A program made the position numbers and the translations under genes. From Chromobotia macracanthus (Eukaryota; Chordata; Actinopteri; Cypriniformes; Botiidae): 64,000 nt of DNA. The DNA lies in NCBI GenBank assembly GCA_036877525.1, contig JAZGTH010000002.1, positions 2,774,001-2,838,000 of the forward strand, given 5' to 3'. Each line of letters opens with the position of its first letter. The first letter of the stretch is position 1. Shown here piece by piece: positions 24,843 to 56,604 of this stretch. The notes below the pieces were generated by a model, which saw only the letters and a program-made list of their open reading frames with translations, made no database searches and was not told the DNA's origin.

Positions 24843-25948
24843 TTATTTTCACCAAGCAGTGCTTTTCTTCTTTCAGATTATTTATTTTTGTTTGTTTCTT
24901 TAAAGTTTGTGTTTATTTTTTCAGCACAAAATTTATCCCTATATAAACCCCTAAACTTATACAGTTTAACAAGGAATAGTATCTTAGAAACCCCTCAGGA
25001 AACAAGGCGACTATACCTTATGATCTGCCTTATCTACTTATGTCACAGCACAATGTGATGCAATCATGTGTTGAGTTATATGCAAGTTGTTGTTTTTGGA
25101 AGATAACTACAAGAATTTGCCATTAATAACTATTTAGTTATTAGTAAGCAGTTAGTTGAGGTTACAAGTCAGTGCTTAGCATAGCTGTGTTAAAATAGGC
25201 AGTTTAAAGTTGTAAAAGTGTATTAATGTGTCCTGGTAGAAAAAAGGTCAACCTTAATAATGGGTTGGTTTGGGGCAGCAGGGGGCATTGGGTATGCCAT
25301 AAGAGTACCGTGGTATGTACTGTGGGTGGTGTATCATGGTGTTTCGGTTTGATTTTAAATATCGTTACACCCCAGCACAATTAGACCAGCTTGTTTGTTC
25401 TGTTGACTCTTTACTAATTTGGGCAACACAGCATTTCCCATCAACACATGGGATCTAGACAATAGCTCTGAGCAATGCAGTTAGACCACAATACAATCAA
25501 AAGCTCAGGGTGTCTTTGGTTTATTTATGAGAGAGAAGGTATCACTATGTTTCTATTACATATTCTGTGTGATGTTTTTCAAAAGTGTCTTGTAGGGAGC
25601 TAATCTCTTTGATTTCCGTGTTTAAACATTTAAACAGACTAATTTATTCACATTAAACCTCTTCACATTAAAGCCTATGTTATGACCTCTCCTACAGTTT
25701 GAATTTCCCTTATCTTTCTGCTATTATAGTTTTTCATAATGCTGTTGTGGACTGTTGTGTTTGCATGTAGGTCTTAGTACTTTGTACCAACAGACATGGA
25801 GGTAGGCTCCTTTGTAATAGCCGTGGCAAGCACCTAGTCACACCTGGACAAACATCAGGAAAACTCTAGTCTATCCAAGCACAACATTTTAAAGAATGTC
25901 AAAAATCTTGCTCAATTTTTCTTATCACTCTTATTTGTTTTTAGTGAG

Positions 25949-44885
<18,937 letters not shown>

Positions 44886-46565
44886 TAGAAATGTCACATG
44901 ACCAACACTCATTGCTATGAGCAGTGCATAGCAGCCCAATGATCTCTCTGCTGCTGCAATGTTAATATTTTCTGCCAATAGGGTAACACTATGCCATGCT
45001 TTGTGACATGTATTTGAACATACCAAATATAATTTGTTATTGCATATTTCTTTATAGGTTCTACAGTGTTTTTAAATTTTCTTTTGTATTGTTCTGACCT
45101 GCCTTTGAGAGTACAGTGACATGCCACTTTGAAGAGAGTGTCCTTGTATTTTTGTTTTTGCAAGCAAAACACTGATTCTTTATATAACACTGATTTTTTA
45201 AAAAAACATAATACAGAGGTAATTATTTACTTTGGCATAAAAGGTTATATAAGGAGACCTCTTTATCGATTTTGGCTTTAGAGATTCCCAGGTTGAGATT
45301 TCTCAGTATGCCACAGGAAATTACAAATTGTGAGACAACCATTTCAAATGAGCTCTCACATACCTTGTGAAAATGCTGTAAAATTATGAACTTAAAGTAG
45401 GATTGACACATGTAACGTTATTTAGGCATAATGTATTGTTTCCATTCCACTCAGTTTTTTGTGTATTTATGTAATGAGCTAAAGGTTCATCATTGATCTA
45501 AAGGTTTAGCAGTGTATGGCAGGATTTTTAAAGGGCAGATTCTCATTTGTACTTGAGAAAGGAGGGTGACATCACCTCTGTTGAAGTCTATGTCCAATGT
45601 AAACTAAAGATCAGTGTTGCCCTGGTTCACTAAAAATTAGCAAATATAAATATTTAGATTTTTGTCTTTTCCCAAAGTCCTAATTTGTTCTGAAAGATGG
45701 ATTGTTTTGAAAATACACCTGTTTTGTAGACTCTTTAACTGTGTAATAAAGGTATTAAACGATCCATTTATTTGCTTTATTTCTATACACTCTATTAAAT
45801 GAATAATCTTTTAGGACCAATATGGCACCTTAATATATTAATGAAAATTGTAAAATGTAACATGAAAAATATGAATGGCATTGACACATCTAGCTTATGT
45901 CCTGAGTACCAATATTGGGTGTACCAATATCTCACAAACATGTTCAGTCATGTTGTACCTAAAAATTTAAAGAAAACATTAAGTCTTAAACCAGGATTTT
46001 TTGCATTATGTTTATTTTCATGACAGTTAAGCATATTTTCCTCCTAATAAGCATATTAAATCTTTTGTACTGCAAATTGTTGATAAAATGTATCACAATG
46101 CAAATATGTTAATGTTCCTAAAAACAGGCTTTGTGTTCTTTTCTTCAGGCTTTGTGAAAAAAAAGTATATCTTTTTTTTTTCTGTGGATTTGGGTTTGAC
46201 AGCAAATTCATTCTTTTAGCTGTTACTAAATTTTAGCATGTTTCATGTCCAATATCTTCAATATATGTTGTCATCTGATCTTTGAGGTCAGTATGTGTAT
46301 GAACAATATGTATGGTACATGGTAACATTTGTCTGAATTAGGGTGTGTGCTAACTGTTTTCAGAAAGTGATCTGGGAAACTCTTGTAATGTGTACTTTAT
46401 GATTTGGTGTTTAGCATTACTTTCCAGTAGGTCTATTAAGAAGAATGGTACAGTAATTTGCATGAACAGTCATGTATAGATGAGCATGCAGAGACCATTG
46501 TGAAATATTGTGTTGTTTATTGTTAATGTTAGATGAAATAATAAAGTGGTTTAAAAGAAACCAAT
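44886..46565 (+). other. mfn2: mfn2 3' UTR with two candidate polyadenylation signals
   Basis: No gene lies in this stretch. AATAAA hexamers occur at 45745-45750 and 46540-46545, suggesting 3' UTRs of about 0.9 or 1.7 kb. Minus-strand open frames here have no family resemblance. Confidence 0.5.
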
Positions 46566-46569
46566 GACT

Positions 46570-47630
46570 TGATGTTTCTGTTTGAGAGTATGAGAGTTGA
46601 ATGTAATAATATACATTGATGTCATTCTTTTTTGTCATTATACATTAATATAGAATTTTTCCCCCAATGGAATTTAACAAAATTCCCTATTCCTAAAATT
46701 CCTTAAAATTCCTAAAGCGTATCACATGAATAAAACTATTTTTTAACCCAATTGATGTTGCTTAGCACAGTTTTACAGAGAAATGCAACATGCATCAAAA
46801 CTGTTCTGCAATTTAGATTCAGATGCCTATTTTTTGTTTTATAATAAAGGTCTAATTACATTTAAACTGCAATTCACTTACATATTTTGAAAAAGGTGAA
46901 TGTTAAAAGAATGTTTGATTTTCCATATATGCTAACAGGTTGGCTACATCTTAAATGATATTATTTCTGCAATTAAAATTAAACCATGATTACAAATTAT
47001 TATAATGTTACTAAGATTTCACTCTGTGTTTTGTTAAATTCTGGTTTGACCTGACACTTTCTGGACACTCACAACAATTTCTGGTTCAGCTAGATGCTCA
47101 TGCCAATTTAAGATTACAGCCTTAACCTGGATCACCCAAACGCAATTCTTTATTACACTTTCCATTATCTATTTACCTTCCTCCAACTCAGTTAGACAGC
47201 GGTGTGATGTTAGTATTAACATACAATTAGTAATGTTTGCTTCTGTAGCCATCTCTGTTTGTTCCATTGCCTGACAAAATCAGACCTGACAGTTTTTAAA
47301 TTAACATAAAATTATAAATCATTATTTAAAACTCTCAGTCTTTAACCAAAAGGGTTACGTATTGCAGCTTTAACATGCCAGAGAAGAACTGGGGATAATT
47401 TGGGATTCCACTATGATGCAGGCACAATTGTGTCCTGCACATGTGGAGTCCATCCTTATTGCTATGGGCAGTGTTCGGCTAGGCTGCCGTTGGACAGTTT
47501 TCCAAATTCAGAGGTTTTTTGGTCTCATGGCTGTAGCAGCCAATGTGATTCTGTTGGATTTGCTGCACGAGACTGTTTCAGTTCTGGCTAAAAATGAATG
47601 TTTCATCTCAAAATCCACCCACCAAGGGTG
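46570..47630. other. Intergenic sequence, nothing recognised
   Basis: AT-rich sequence without splice-supported coding signal. The end of this stretch (about 47330-47630) may belong to the adjacent DIRS-like element, but no protein match was seen there. Confidence 0.3.
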
Positions 47631-47639
47631 CTAAGGGTT

Positions 47640-48520
47640 ATGTGGAGAGGGCTTCGTACCCTTTCTATGTGGCTTAGACCCCAGTTTCCTACCTTGGGTC
47701 CCACTCTAGGAGTGTTAATGCCATCGCAGGATTCTTATGACGGATGTCTCTCTCACAGGCTGGGGTGCGGTTCTTGATGGCCGCCCAGTCCGTAGTCAGT
47801 GGGAGGACCCTCATCTCTTCTGGCACATAAACTGGAAATGAGGGCAGTGTTTCTGGCATTGAAACACTTTTTCCCACACCTCAAGGGCCAACACATCCTA
47901 GTCCGTACAGACAACACCACAGTGGTCTCATACCTAAATCACCAAGGAGGACTGCATTTGCGCCCCCTGTTCAGGCTGGCACAGCTATTCCTTCTTTGGG
48001 CAGAGACCAGGCTGCTATCCATCAGAGCGATGTATATCCCAGGGCATGAAAATATGGGAGCAGATATCCTGTCAAGGCAGGGGCTAAGGCCCAATGGGAA
48101 CACACTGTCCCCTCTGGTTCAGCCTCAGTCTGGAGGGACCTCCTATCCCAGGCTCGGGGGGTCATTCTGAGTTCCAGAGCCCCATCTACTAGGAGACTGT
48201 ATGCGCTGAAGTGGCAGCTCTTTGTGTCGTGGTGTGGGCGACACCATGTTGACCTGGTTCACTGCCCTGTTGGTTCAGTGCTGGAGTTTGTTCAAGAGCG
48301 GCTCTCTGCAGGGTTGGCTCCCACCACCCTAAAGGTTAATGTGGCAGCCGTGTCTGCTAGCCATGAATCTGTCAATGGAGCCTCTATTTTCTGCGTGGTG
48401 CCAAATGGTTGAGGCCTTTCTGTCACACGTGGGTCGTGTGACAGAAAGTGAATAGGAAATAAGTTCCATCAAAATAAGTTCCATCGAAAGGGAATGTCTT
48501 GGGTTACGTATGTAATTATT
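47640..48520 (+). mobile_element. DIRS-like retrotransposon fragment (RNase H and tyrosine recombinase)
   Basis: RNase H begins at about 47740 with TDVSLTGWGAV, continues after a frameshift near 47830 as KLEMRAVFLALKHFFP ... VRTDNTTVVSYLNHQGG ... MYIPGHENMGADILSRQG, then enters the N-terminal part of a tyrosine recombinase (STRRLYALKWQLFVSWCGR, 48180 onward; LEFVQERLSAGLAPTTLKV). It stops before the recombinase catalytic part and ends with GTTCCATCGAAAGGGAATG and GGGTTACGTATGTAA, which resembles fish DIRS termini. It is truncated at both sides and frameshifted. Confidence 0.8.
47799..48170 (+). pseudogene. RNase H domain relic of the DIRS-like element
   Basis: This is a 123-codon open frame. 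Its true similarity starts at KLEMRAVFLAL; the preceding residues MGGPSSLLAH are an out-of-frame reading of the upstream RNase H sequence, showing a frameshift. The frame ends after the start of the recombinase linker. It contains LVRTDNTT and the IPGHENMGADILSR signature found in Ty3/DIRS RNase H domains. Confidence 0.75.
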
Positions 48521-48529
48521 ATTTTTTTT

Positions 48530-49700
48530 CATTTTCTTATTTTTCTTCTTCCACTCTTGAAGTCTATGGCAGCCCATAGAACCGTAAGTAGAAAATTATA
48601 AAATTTGGCAAACAGATAAGGAGAGTCTGAATTGTAACCACAGCCAATTTGGACTCTCTAACTCAAACCCTACCAACAGTTCACCAACAGTGTTTATGCT
48701 CATAACTTTTGACTCGTAAGTCCTAGAAAAATTTTCTTTCCTCTGAATCCCTGGCTCATGCCAATTCAGATGCAAACCCTATGGCATCCTTTTCTTTCAC
48801 CATTTTGAATTTTCTGAAAAACCTACTGTTTTGAACTCCTCCTTGGCCATTTGTCTGATTTGCATGAAATTTGGTATGTAGCATCTAGAGACACTGAGAA
48901 CAAAAAGTTATTAAACTTTTTTTATTAAACCAACCATTCTTATATTGACACCAAATCTGGTATGTGTCATCATAAGCATGACTTGGGGGTGCATGCAGTT
49001 TCAGTACAGCACCACCTACTGGTGCCGGGATGCAAAAATGGATATTTTGGCCAAATCTCGGTCGGTCATTCTGGGTGTCGACCATTTTGAATTTTGTCAT
49101 AAAATGCTGTATTTTTCGAACTCATGAATGTATCATTACGAAACTCAGCTTGGTTCATCAAGGCCATGTTCTGAGAGGATCTGTAAAGTTTTAGGTCAGT
49201 GCCCCCTACTGGTCAAGAGATATAATGAGATTTATGAAAATGAATATAACATGAAAAATTCAACATATTGTCATTTCAAATTGTCAAATTTGCCATATTG
49301 CACCTTATTTCCTGTCCACCATATTGAATTTTATTCAAAACCTACTTTTTCAAACACAAAATTTGTCCGAAATGGAGTCACCCCTGACAAAATCTTAAAA
49401 AATTAAAAGTTTTTTGATTGGTCAAACGGTTATCATATACCACGTCAACAACTTTAAAGACGAGCCTGCCAACAGGACTTGAGGCTATATATTTGCAAAA
49501 CTGCAGTGCATCGATACAAAACTTGGTGGGAATCATAACTAGCTCTTTGTCTTTACCTCATAGAAATTTGGTAAGTTATAAGCAGTTTTATTGTGTTTTA
49601 AAGGCTTTTACTTGTTTTTTAAACTGAATCTGTGAAAAATTCGCAGGTGTTCATAAATATTTCCCTCCCTGTTTGACCTCGTAATTGCTGCTATATTAAA
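48530..49700 (+). repeat. Long non-coding dispersed repeat
   Basis: It has a mosaic of phrases typical of a fish interspersed repeat: AGTCTATGGCAGCCCATAGA, ATTTGCATGAAATTTGGTAT, CACCACCTACTGGTGCCGG, GTGCCCCCTACTGGTCAAGA. It ends TTTGACCTCGTAATTGCTGC, then TATAT, the same end as at 24.82 kb and (reversed) 18.25 kb. No transposase was seen. Boundaries are approximate. Confidence 0.5.
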
Positions 49701-50329
49701 TTAAATTTACTATCATTGAGCACCAGAATCCGTTTAACTTTAAAATGTAAAAAAAAAAATTCTTATGGGGGACAATGCTCCCAGAACAAAGCCCGCCCCC
49801 CCCATAGGGAATAGCTCCACCCACTCATAGTCTCACAAAATCCTGTGGATATAACTGTAGTTTATGTTTTGGGAAGTTTGAGGTGCACTAAGAAAGTATT
49901 TTTTGTCTGTATTTTTTGTTAAGATAGTTATTTTTAGTATGTTATGTGTTTCAGTATGTGTATGTATACAGTATATGTCATAAAATTGTCTTATTAGTTT
50001 GGTTGTTTACAAATATGGCTCCCGGTTCAATTAATTTGCAATCCATGTGTGAGCACCCTCACTATTTTCAGTAGCACCCCCAAGAAGCTGGTTCTGGAAC
50101 TGGGCCTGCCCAGGGTAGCTTATATTTAAGCCTGCTCCAGTATGGATCCAGCATCTTAAGATGACTACAAATGATCCAACAATGTGTAGAGGGGACACCG
50201 GCCCAGGACGCCAACAACAATGTGGAGAGAGGACGCAGACTTTGGCTCATATAGCTACACAGAATTAGCCAATAGCAGCTCTGCTCTACCTAATATCTGC
50301 AATTCTTGCAATTCTTAAATCACTTGAAA

Positions 50330-50440
50330 TAACAGTTTTCTGGCAATGTACATTTTGTTGCATTTTTGGTAAAGCAGCTTTGAAACAATATTTATTGTAG
50401 AAAGTGCTATACAGATAAATGTAAATTGAACTGAATACTT
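50330..50440 (+). mobile_element. L2-type 3' tail fragment
   Basis: AAAGCAGCTTTGAAACAATA, then TTTATTGTAGAAAGTGCTAT and ATAAATGTAAATTGAACTGA, is the plus-strand counterpart of the tail seen reversed at 31628. The upstream part of this insertion (about 50060-50330) is not clearly assignable. Confidence 0.65.
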
Positions 50441-50444
50441 AAAG

Positions 50445-53400
50445 AAGTTAATTAAAGGTCCTTCTAGTTACATTAATAATGCTTAAACTGAAAAAGAATT
50501 TTTCAATGTTTTAGCTAATGTCTTATGTAGAATCAGAATAAGTGAATTAAGTTACAATATGCAGTTGCTGTCCATCATACAGACCCAGATGTTCTGAACA
50601 ATTATGAAAAGCCCTGATTGTCACCAAGCCCATTACATTAAATATGTCCATTTGAAAACCTGATGTTTTCGTTTTCAAACAGTAATTAAGACCTTAATAA
50701 ATAGAGCACTCTTGTCCCCACCTTATGTCCTTGAATGCATATGCACGTTAATTATCATTAGTGTGGAGGGGAAAGAGCCAGTAACAATAACCTTAATTAG
50801 CGGTTTAATCATATTTTTGGCTATCCAGAATGTTGCTGAAGTAAAAGAGGAAATTTAAGTTTCTCCTAGTCTAATCCAATCTTTTTGCTTTTTTTAGCTT
50901 TTCAGTATTTTCAGTATTTTTCCAAATGCAGTAAACATTTACATGAACATGGCAAATTAATCATAAAACAATTAAACAGAGCCAATTAAAATGTGTAAAA
51001 TGGTAATTTACAACAGTGGAAAAAGAAAGAATTGAACTAACCCATCAATTAACTCGTTCATCCCAGTAGGTTGAAAGAATCAGTTTCTCACGTTAGTAAC
51101 ACATATAAAGTCTTACCAAAAGAGGGGGACAAAGCATCACAATTCAAAACAGAAAGACTTGAGACTGCTATGAGAAATAATACTCATAATATCAGCAAAA
51201 GCAACATGACAGTTCTATTTGATTTATGTATGTAAATATGCTGGTTTTCTACCAATTCATGACAAACAGGTTTGCCTAATCTAAGGTTATTGGTTTCCTT
51301 GTATTGTAATAGACTATTCTATAAAGTTGATTTAGGCCTACACTGTGCAAGTTTAATTTTAGTAATAATTGGGCCAGAAAACATATGTTAACAAAAACAT
51401 TTTGTATCTATAATAAAGAGGCAAATTTTTGTTACACTGTCACTTTTATCTACATTTTAATTGGATGTAAAATCACAGCACATTGCAACATAACAAAACA
51501 TGGAAATTGTTCACTGTATAAATGAACAGGTAAAAATAAGGACACAATGTTCCTGTTGAAGAATGATGAACTTTTTGGATTTTTGGGGATTTTTGTTAGG
51601 TTCATAGATCCAATAAAACCTGTATAATTGTTTGTTGTATTTAGATTTTTATTCTGGATTGTGCCTATGTAAACATATAACTGGAACTGTTTTTGAACAT
51701 CAGACAAATATATTATATTGTTACATTATAACATGCATGTGTACCAAACCTAACACAACTTTTAGAAGTAGCACTTTCTAATGTAGCACTTTTTACATTT
51801 CAGATGCCTTCAACAGGTAATTGAAAAAGGATCTTATCAATACTTAGGTAACATTATTAGCCAATAAGTAAAAGAGTCAGTGCAGAATCTGTTGGCTTAG
51901 TGTCATGTGGTTCTGCTACTGCAGAGAACCATACATTCACAAATACAGAGACTATGCCAAATATAGATGAAAAACATGTAGACTGCAAACCTGGCTATAA
52001 CATTAAATACACTTAAATTTACTTTGTTATTTAACAAAGTATTAAAGTATTATTTAAATTACACTTTAACACTTTGCACTGGGTACAAATCATAGCATCA
52101 CAGCATCTGATAACTACACTTTAAAGAAACCACAATGTCATCTGACCATGCTTCTTATATAAACGTTTTCTCATAGTTACATGCCATTGTTATAATGCTG
52201 GAATGATTGAATGGATGAAGACATAGTATGTGGGGCCAAACAGGAAATAATTATATAAAATGTATTATATAATTATAATAAATGTTAATCTCAATATATA
52301 TCTATATATCTGAATCTTAATATCTATCTATCTATAGTAGTTTGTATGTAGTTTGAATGCACCAATGATATTATTCCACTGATAATATTGTTCCAAATCT
52401 ATTGTCATCTATAGTCCAAATTGTGGTTTAGTGGTTCTGCCCATGGTTTAGTGGGTTTTATCCAATGATATCAGTTCTCACAGAAATGTTTCTCCGTTAT
52501 ATAAGCTATTTCACATTTCATTTTTACAATAAGGGTGAGTGGATTGTTGCTGTGGTTTTATTTTCCGTTAACAGAATGTGCGCGTAATAGACCTAGTTTT
52601 CTTGTTTCTCTCTGCTTTATATGGTAGCCGTGTTCTTTAAGAGCTTTAGCTAACAGCTAACAGTCCATTTTCTGAAATGTCCCTTCTTTGATCTCACATT
52701 TTGGCTATTGCTTAAGCTCTGACTGGTCATTGTGGTTTGATTTTTACAACCACAACCTAATGCAGACAGGCTAGTAAAATTGCACCAATGAAAATAAGCA
52801 TGTGGACATATAACCAGCAGTTGTAGTGTATGGGCAAATATGAATGAGTGCAATGCAATGATTGGCCAATGACAGACTAGAGTATAAAAGAAGTTGTAGT
52901 GATGTCATACAGTGATTGTTTAACGTGCGTGTGTGTATGCCGAGGGTGGGCCCACAGGGACAATATACTCTTTATGCATGCTTCTGCATTCATAAGGCAA
53001 AAACATTGTTCAGCATTAAAACATTCCGAAAATTAAAACCACATGCTCCAAAGTGTAGCACATGCTTTACATTGCTTAGTGGAGCTGTTGCTCAACTGGG
53101 GACCTCTGGCTCCCGAATCATGTCGCACTGGTGTTGGACAATGCACATTTTCATTTGTACCAGAAAGATCAAATGAATAACAGACAAAGTTTGAGACATG
53201 TTGCAGGAAAGGGAGTGGGGGCTTATGGAGATTTGAAACATGAAACAGTTGTCTGTTTTGGCAGGTTCACAGTTTGCTGCTTTTGTTAACTACTGTTAAA
53301 CCAAAAGGTATTTTTCCCACAATGCTGTTTGACCAAAAATGCATAGACGCATGTTTTGTCTATGAACATATGCAACATTTTCTATTTTAGCCAGTCTGTG

Positions 53401-55560
53401 CAAATGATATAATATAATATAAAACTTTCAGAGTATTTGTTTATAGTATATTTGCATGCACTGCATGCATGTTTGCCATTTAAAACAACATGCAAAGAAG
53501 CATAAGAAATGTTTGTTTGCATGCAGGAGGTAAAGAGGTGACCAAGTGTACATCTGTCTCACGCCAACTGTCAAGCTACAGCTAATGCAAGAATAAAGAG
53601 AATAAAGAATAGAATAAATCTGAATTAAATAGTTTCTCAAAAGTGGCTAATTTTCAGACACACAAACTGCTCTGCAGGTGGGAGACAGGGGCCCAGCGCT
53701 CCACAGGTGGGAGACAGGGGATCAGAGCTAATGCATGCCTGTTAGCCATGCATGGAGATAAAGTCAAAAAGGTACAAGAATTTTACACATTGGTCATATC
53801 TAGTAGTTTTATAACTTTTACAAACAGGTGTGTGTTTGGTGTGGAATTAGATGCTGATGATGCATTAATTCATTATATATTTAGTTTTATTTCAACAAAC
53901 TAACATTTTCTAACAGGTCTGTCATTGAGCAGAAGTGTGTCTTTCATCCACAACATGACCATAGGAATTGTTATGAAAATAAGACTTTTAGAACACATTT
54001 CAAGAATTTCTGTGCTTCTTCCCCCTAAGTATTACCTTAAGAGCTCTACCATAGCTGGTCAGTGACATATCTCTAATGTCTTTCTGTCTAAAACAAACAC
54101 AAGCAGATCCTGTTGTCCTGTTCTTTACACTGAAGCCTGTCTCCATTTTTCCTTGTCTTCTCTTCCATATTCTGAAAATTGCCAATCCCAATCTAATTTA
54201 TGGAATATTTTCAAAGTAACCATATACGCCAGGCATCTGAGATAACATCTCCAGTCCCCCATGACAGACAGGAGCTGTGTAGTGCATAGTTAATAACATA
54301 AACTCCTCCATTGGCCAGACACACAGAGAGAAGAGCAGTGGAGACAAAGAGAGGCAGTCAGAACAACCAGTATACAATGTAATTGGGACCATGTGAGCTT
54401 CCCCCAGTGAGGGATTAGCAAAGGAACGGAACTCTGCTAGGCCTCAATATCACTTTCAATTAGATGTGCCCAGGGCAGGTAAGAGAGGATTTTTGGGTGA
54501 AATATTCAGTGTTGCGATGTTGCTATGACCATGGAGCATCATGAGGTCATGTAAAAATCTTGTTAATACAAAAAAATAATTGTGTTTGTGCACCCATACT
54601 GATTACTTGTTAAATGATTAGTTACATTTGCACATCCCTGTGTCATTTCAAACCCATACTCTTAAAAAACAGAATATCAGAGATGCTCTTTTCCATACAA
54701 CAAAATAGTATATATATATATATATATACATACACACACTAGAATTCATATATGTGTGTGAATTCTAAACTTCTATATGCTATAAAAGAGATGCATTACC
54801 GGTGAATATCAATCTGGTTTCACTAAACGCGCAATATAGTGCACCAGTACTGAAACAATACAAAGTTTCCATTTTTGGATGAAGTACTCATGAAGTAAGA
54901 TGTACCAGATGAAGTAAATAAATAGCTTTAGAGAGGGGATAAAATTATAGTAGTTATAAAAGGGCTTTTATTTGGGGGGAAACCTCATGTCACTACTTTA
55001 AACCCAATGTAAAGTGAGGTAGCAACATGTTAACATTGCATTTGTTAACACATATGTTAAATAAATGGTTTTGTCAGAGACTACATGCAAATGCTAGACT
55101 ATAACATCAACAGACTTAATCAGAGTCATTGACTTCCTTTAATATGGAGACCTTTAGGAGATATATTTCCAGTCAAGTAGTATGTAGTTGTGTTATTTTC
55201 TTTCTGTCTGGCTCCACTTGGGCACAGACGATAGAAAGTAGCTGTATTTTACTAATAGCTTATTATAACACACACACCCTGGCACTGACCTAACAGATAG
55301 CTGCAGGTGGGCTTAGCAAGTCTCTGTTGATGAGGCAGTAATGACTCCTGCAAGTGGAAAAACTAAGAACCCATTATGGTGTTTTTTGGTAATGTTTGGA
55401 AATGTTAGGAGTCACATTAAAATGGTCTTACTTCATCTGAATGGTCTTACGTTTTCTTTGGAGCCACACAGAAAACTTGTAACATGTAAAAACTTTCACC
55501 CAAAAGGTCTTCTCTGGAGATTGATGACTGTTTAAAAACAAGGATATCAAAATAGAGACT
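50445..55560. other. Intergenic, nothing recognised beyond simple repeats
   Basis: No coding exon could be supported on either strand. Simple AT repeats lie near 52255-52335 and at 54706-54728. Short frames lack family resemblance and splice context. Confidence 0.35.
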
Positions 55561-55561
55561 G

Positions 55562-55840
55562 TTAAAGAGATCACCCAAAATGAAATACTCGACTTAAAGT
55601 CATTCCAATTCTATGTGACTTTTTCTTACGTGGAACACAAAAGAAGATATTTTAAGAAATGTCTCAGTGGTTTTGTATCTATAGAATGGAAGTCAATGTG
55701 TGCTACTGTTGTTTGGTTACCAATGTACTTCAAAATATCTTCACAATATATATCGCAAAAACGTCAGACAGATTTAAAATGACATAAGCGTGAGTAAATA
55801 ATGGAAGAATTTTCATTTTTTGGGTAAACTATTCCTTTAA
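55562..55840. mobile_element. TTAA-flanked MITE, 279 bp
   Basis: It begins TTAAAGAGATCACCCAAAAT and ends TTTTGGGTAAACTATTCCTTTAA (last bases 55824-55840). The ends are inverted repeats bearing TTAA. The interior has GTGGAACACAAAAGAAGATA. It is the same type as the copy in mfn2 intron 16. Confidence 0.75.
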
Positions 55841-56449
55841 TAACTTTTATTTTTACACATTGTTCTATCATAAATATCTTACCAATGTAATATGACATAC
55901 AACTGCCATTGACACATGCAAACTATTAAGGAACTATCTCACCTAACTGGCTCACAAACTGCTGCTTTGCCTGGTTTTGCCCAGAATTATATACACAGTT
56001 GCCTTTAGTTTGGTTACTAGATGCTTACAAATATATTAAGAACTTTATTTTTGAAGATTTGGAACTGTAAATTCGTGGAATCTATAACATTGTACATTGT
56101 ATGAATAACTACAGTTAAATTGAATACTGTTACGTTTTCATACATTTCTTTCTTTTTACTTGGACCAACAATGTAAAAATTTGTTGGTTTATTTTCAGAA
56201 ATGCTCAGAAAAGTTTCTGAAAGTAAACTTTTTGTAAGAATCCAGGGATCCCCTGCATGCAGTGTGCTTTTTACATCATTTAATTTAAACTGTGCTTTAT
56301 ATGAAGACAAACACACTATAGAACTACACAGAATATTTAGAGATATTAAATGTGTGACATGCAGCATATTTTATTTCATAACTCCACATATTTGGATGAC
56401 ATTTAAATACTGCTGAGATTTATTGTCAGGAAATAGTTCTTGCTAGAGA

Positions 56450-56600
56450 TACAGTGCATCCGGAAAGTATTTACAGTGCTTCACCTATTCTACATTTTGT
56501 TATGTTACAGTTTTCTTTCAAACAAACTTCTTTCACGTTGTCATTATGGAGTATTGTTTGTAGAATTCTGAGATAAATTAATTTTTCCAGATGCACTGTA
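56450..56600. mobile_element. Tc1/mariner-type MITE, about 150 bp
   Basis: The left end TACAGTGCATCCGGAAAGTA and the right end TCCAGATGCACTGTA form imperfect inverted repeats with TA at both outer ends, as expected for Tc1/mariner target sites. There is no coding capacity. Confidence 0.7.
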
Positions 56601-56604
56601 AATA

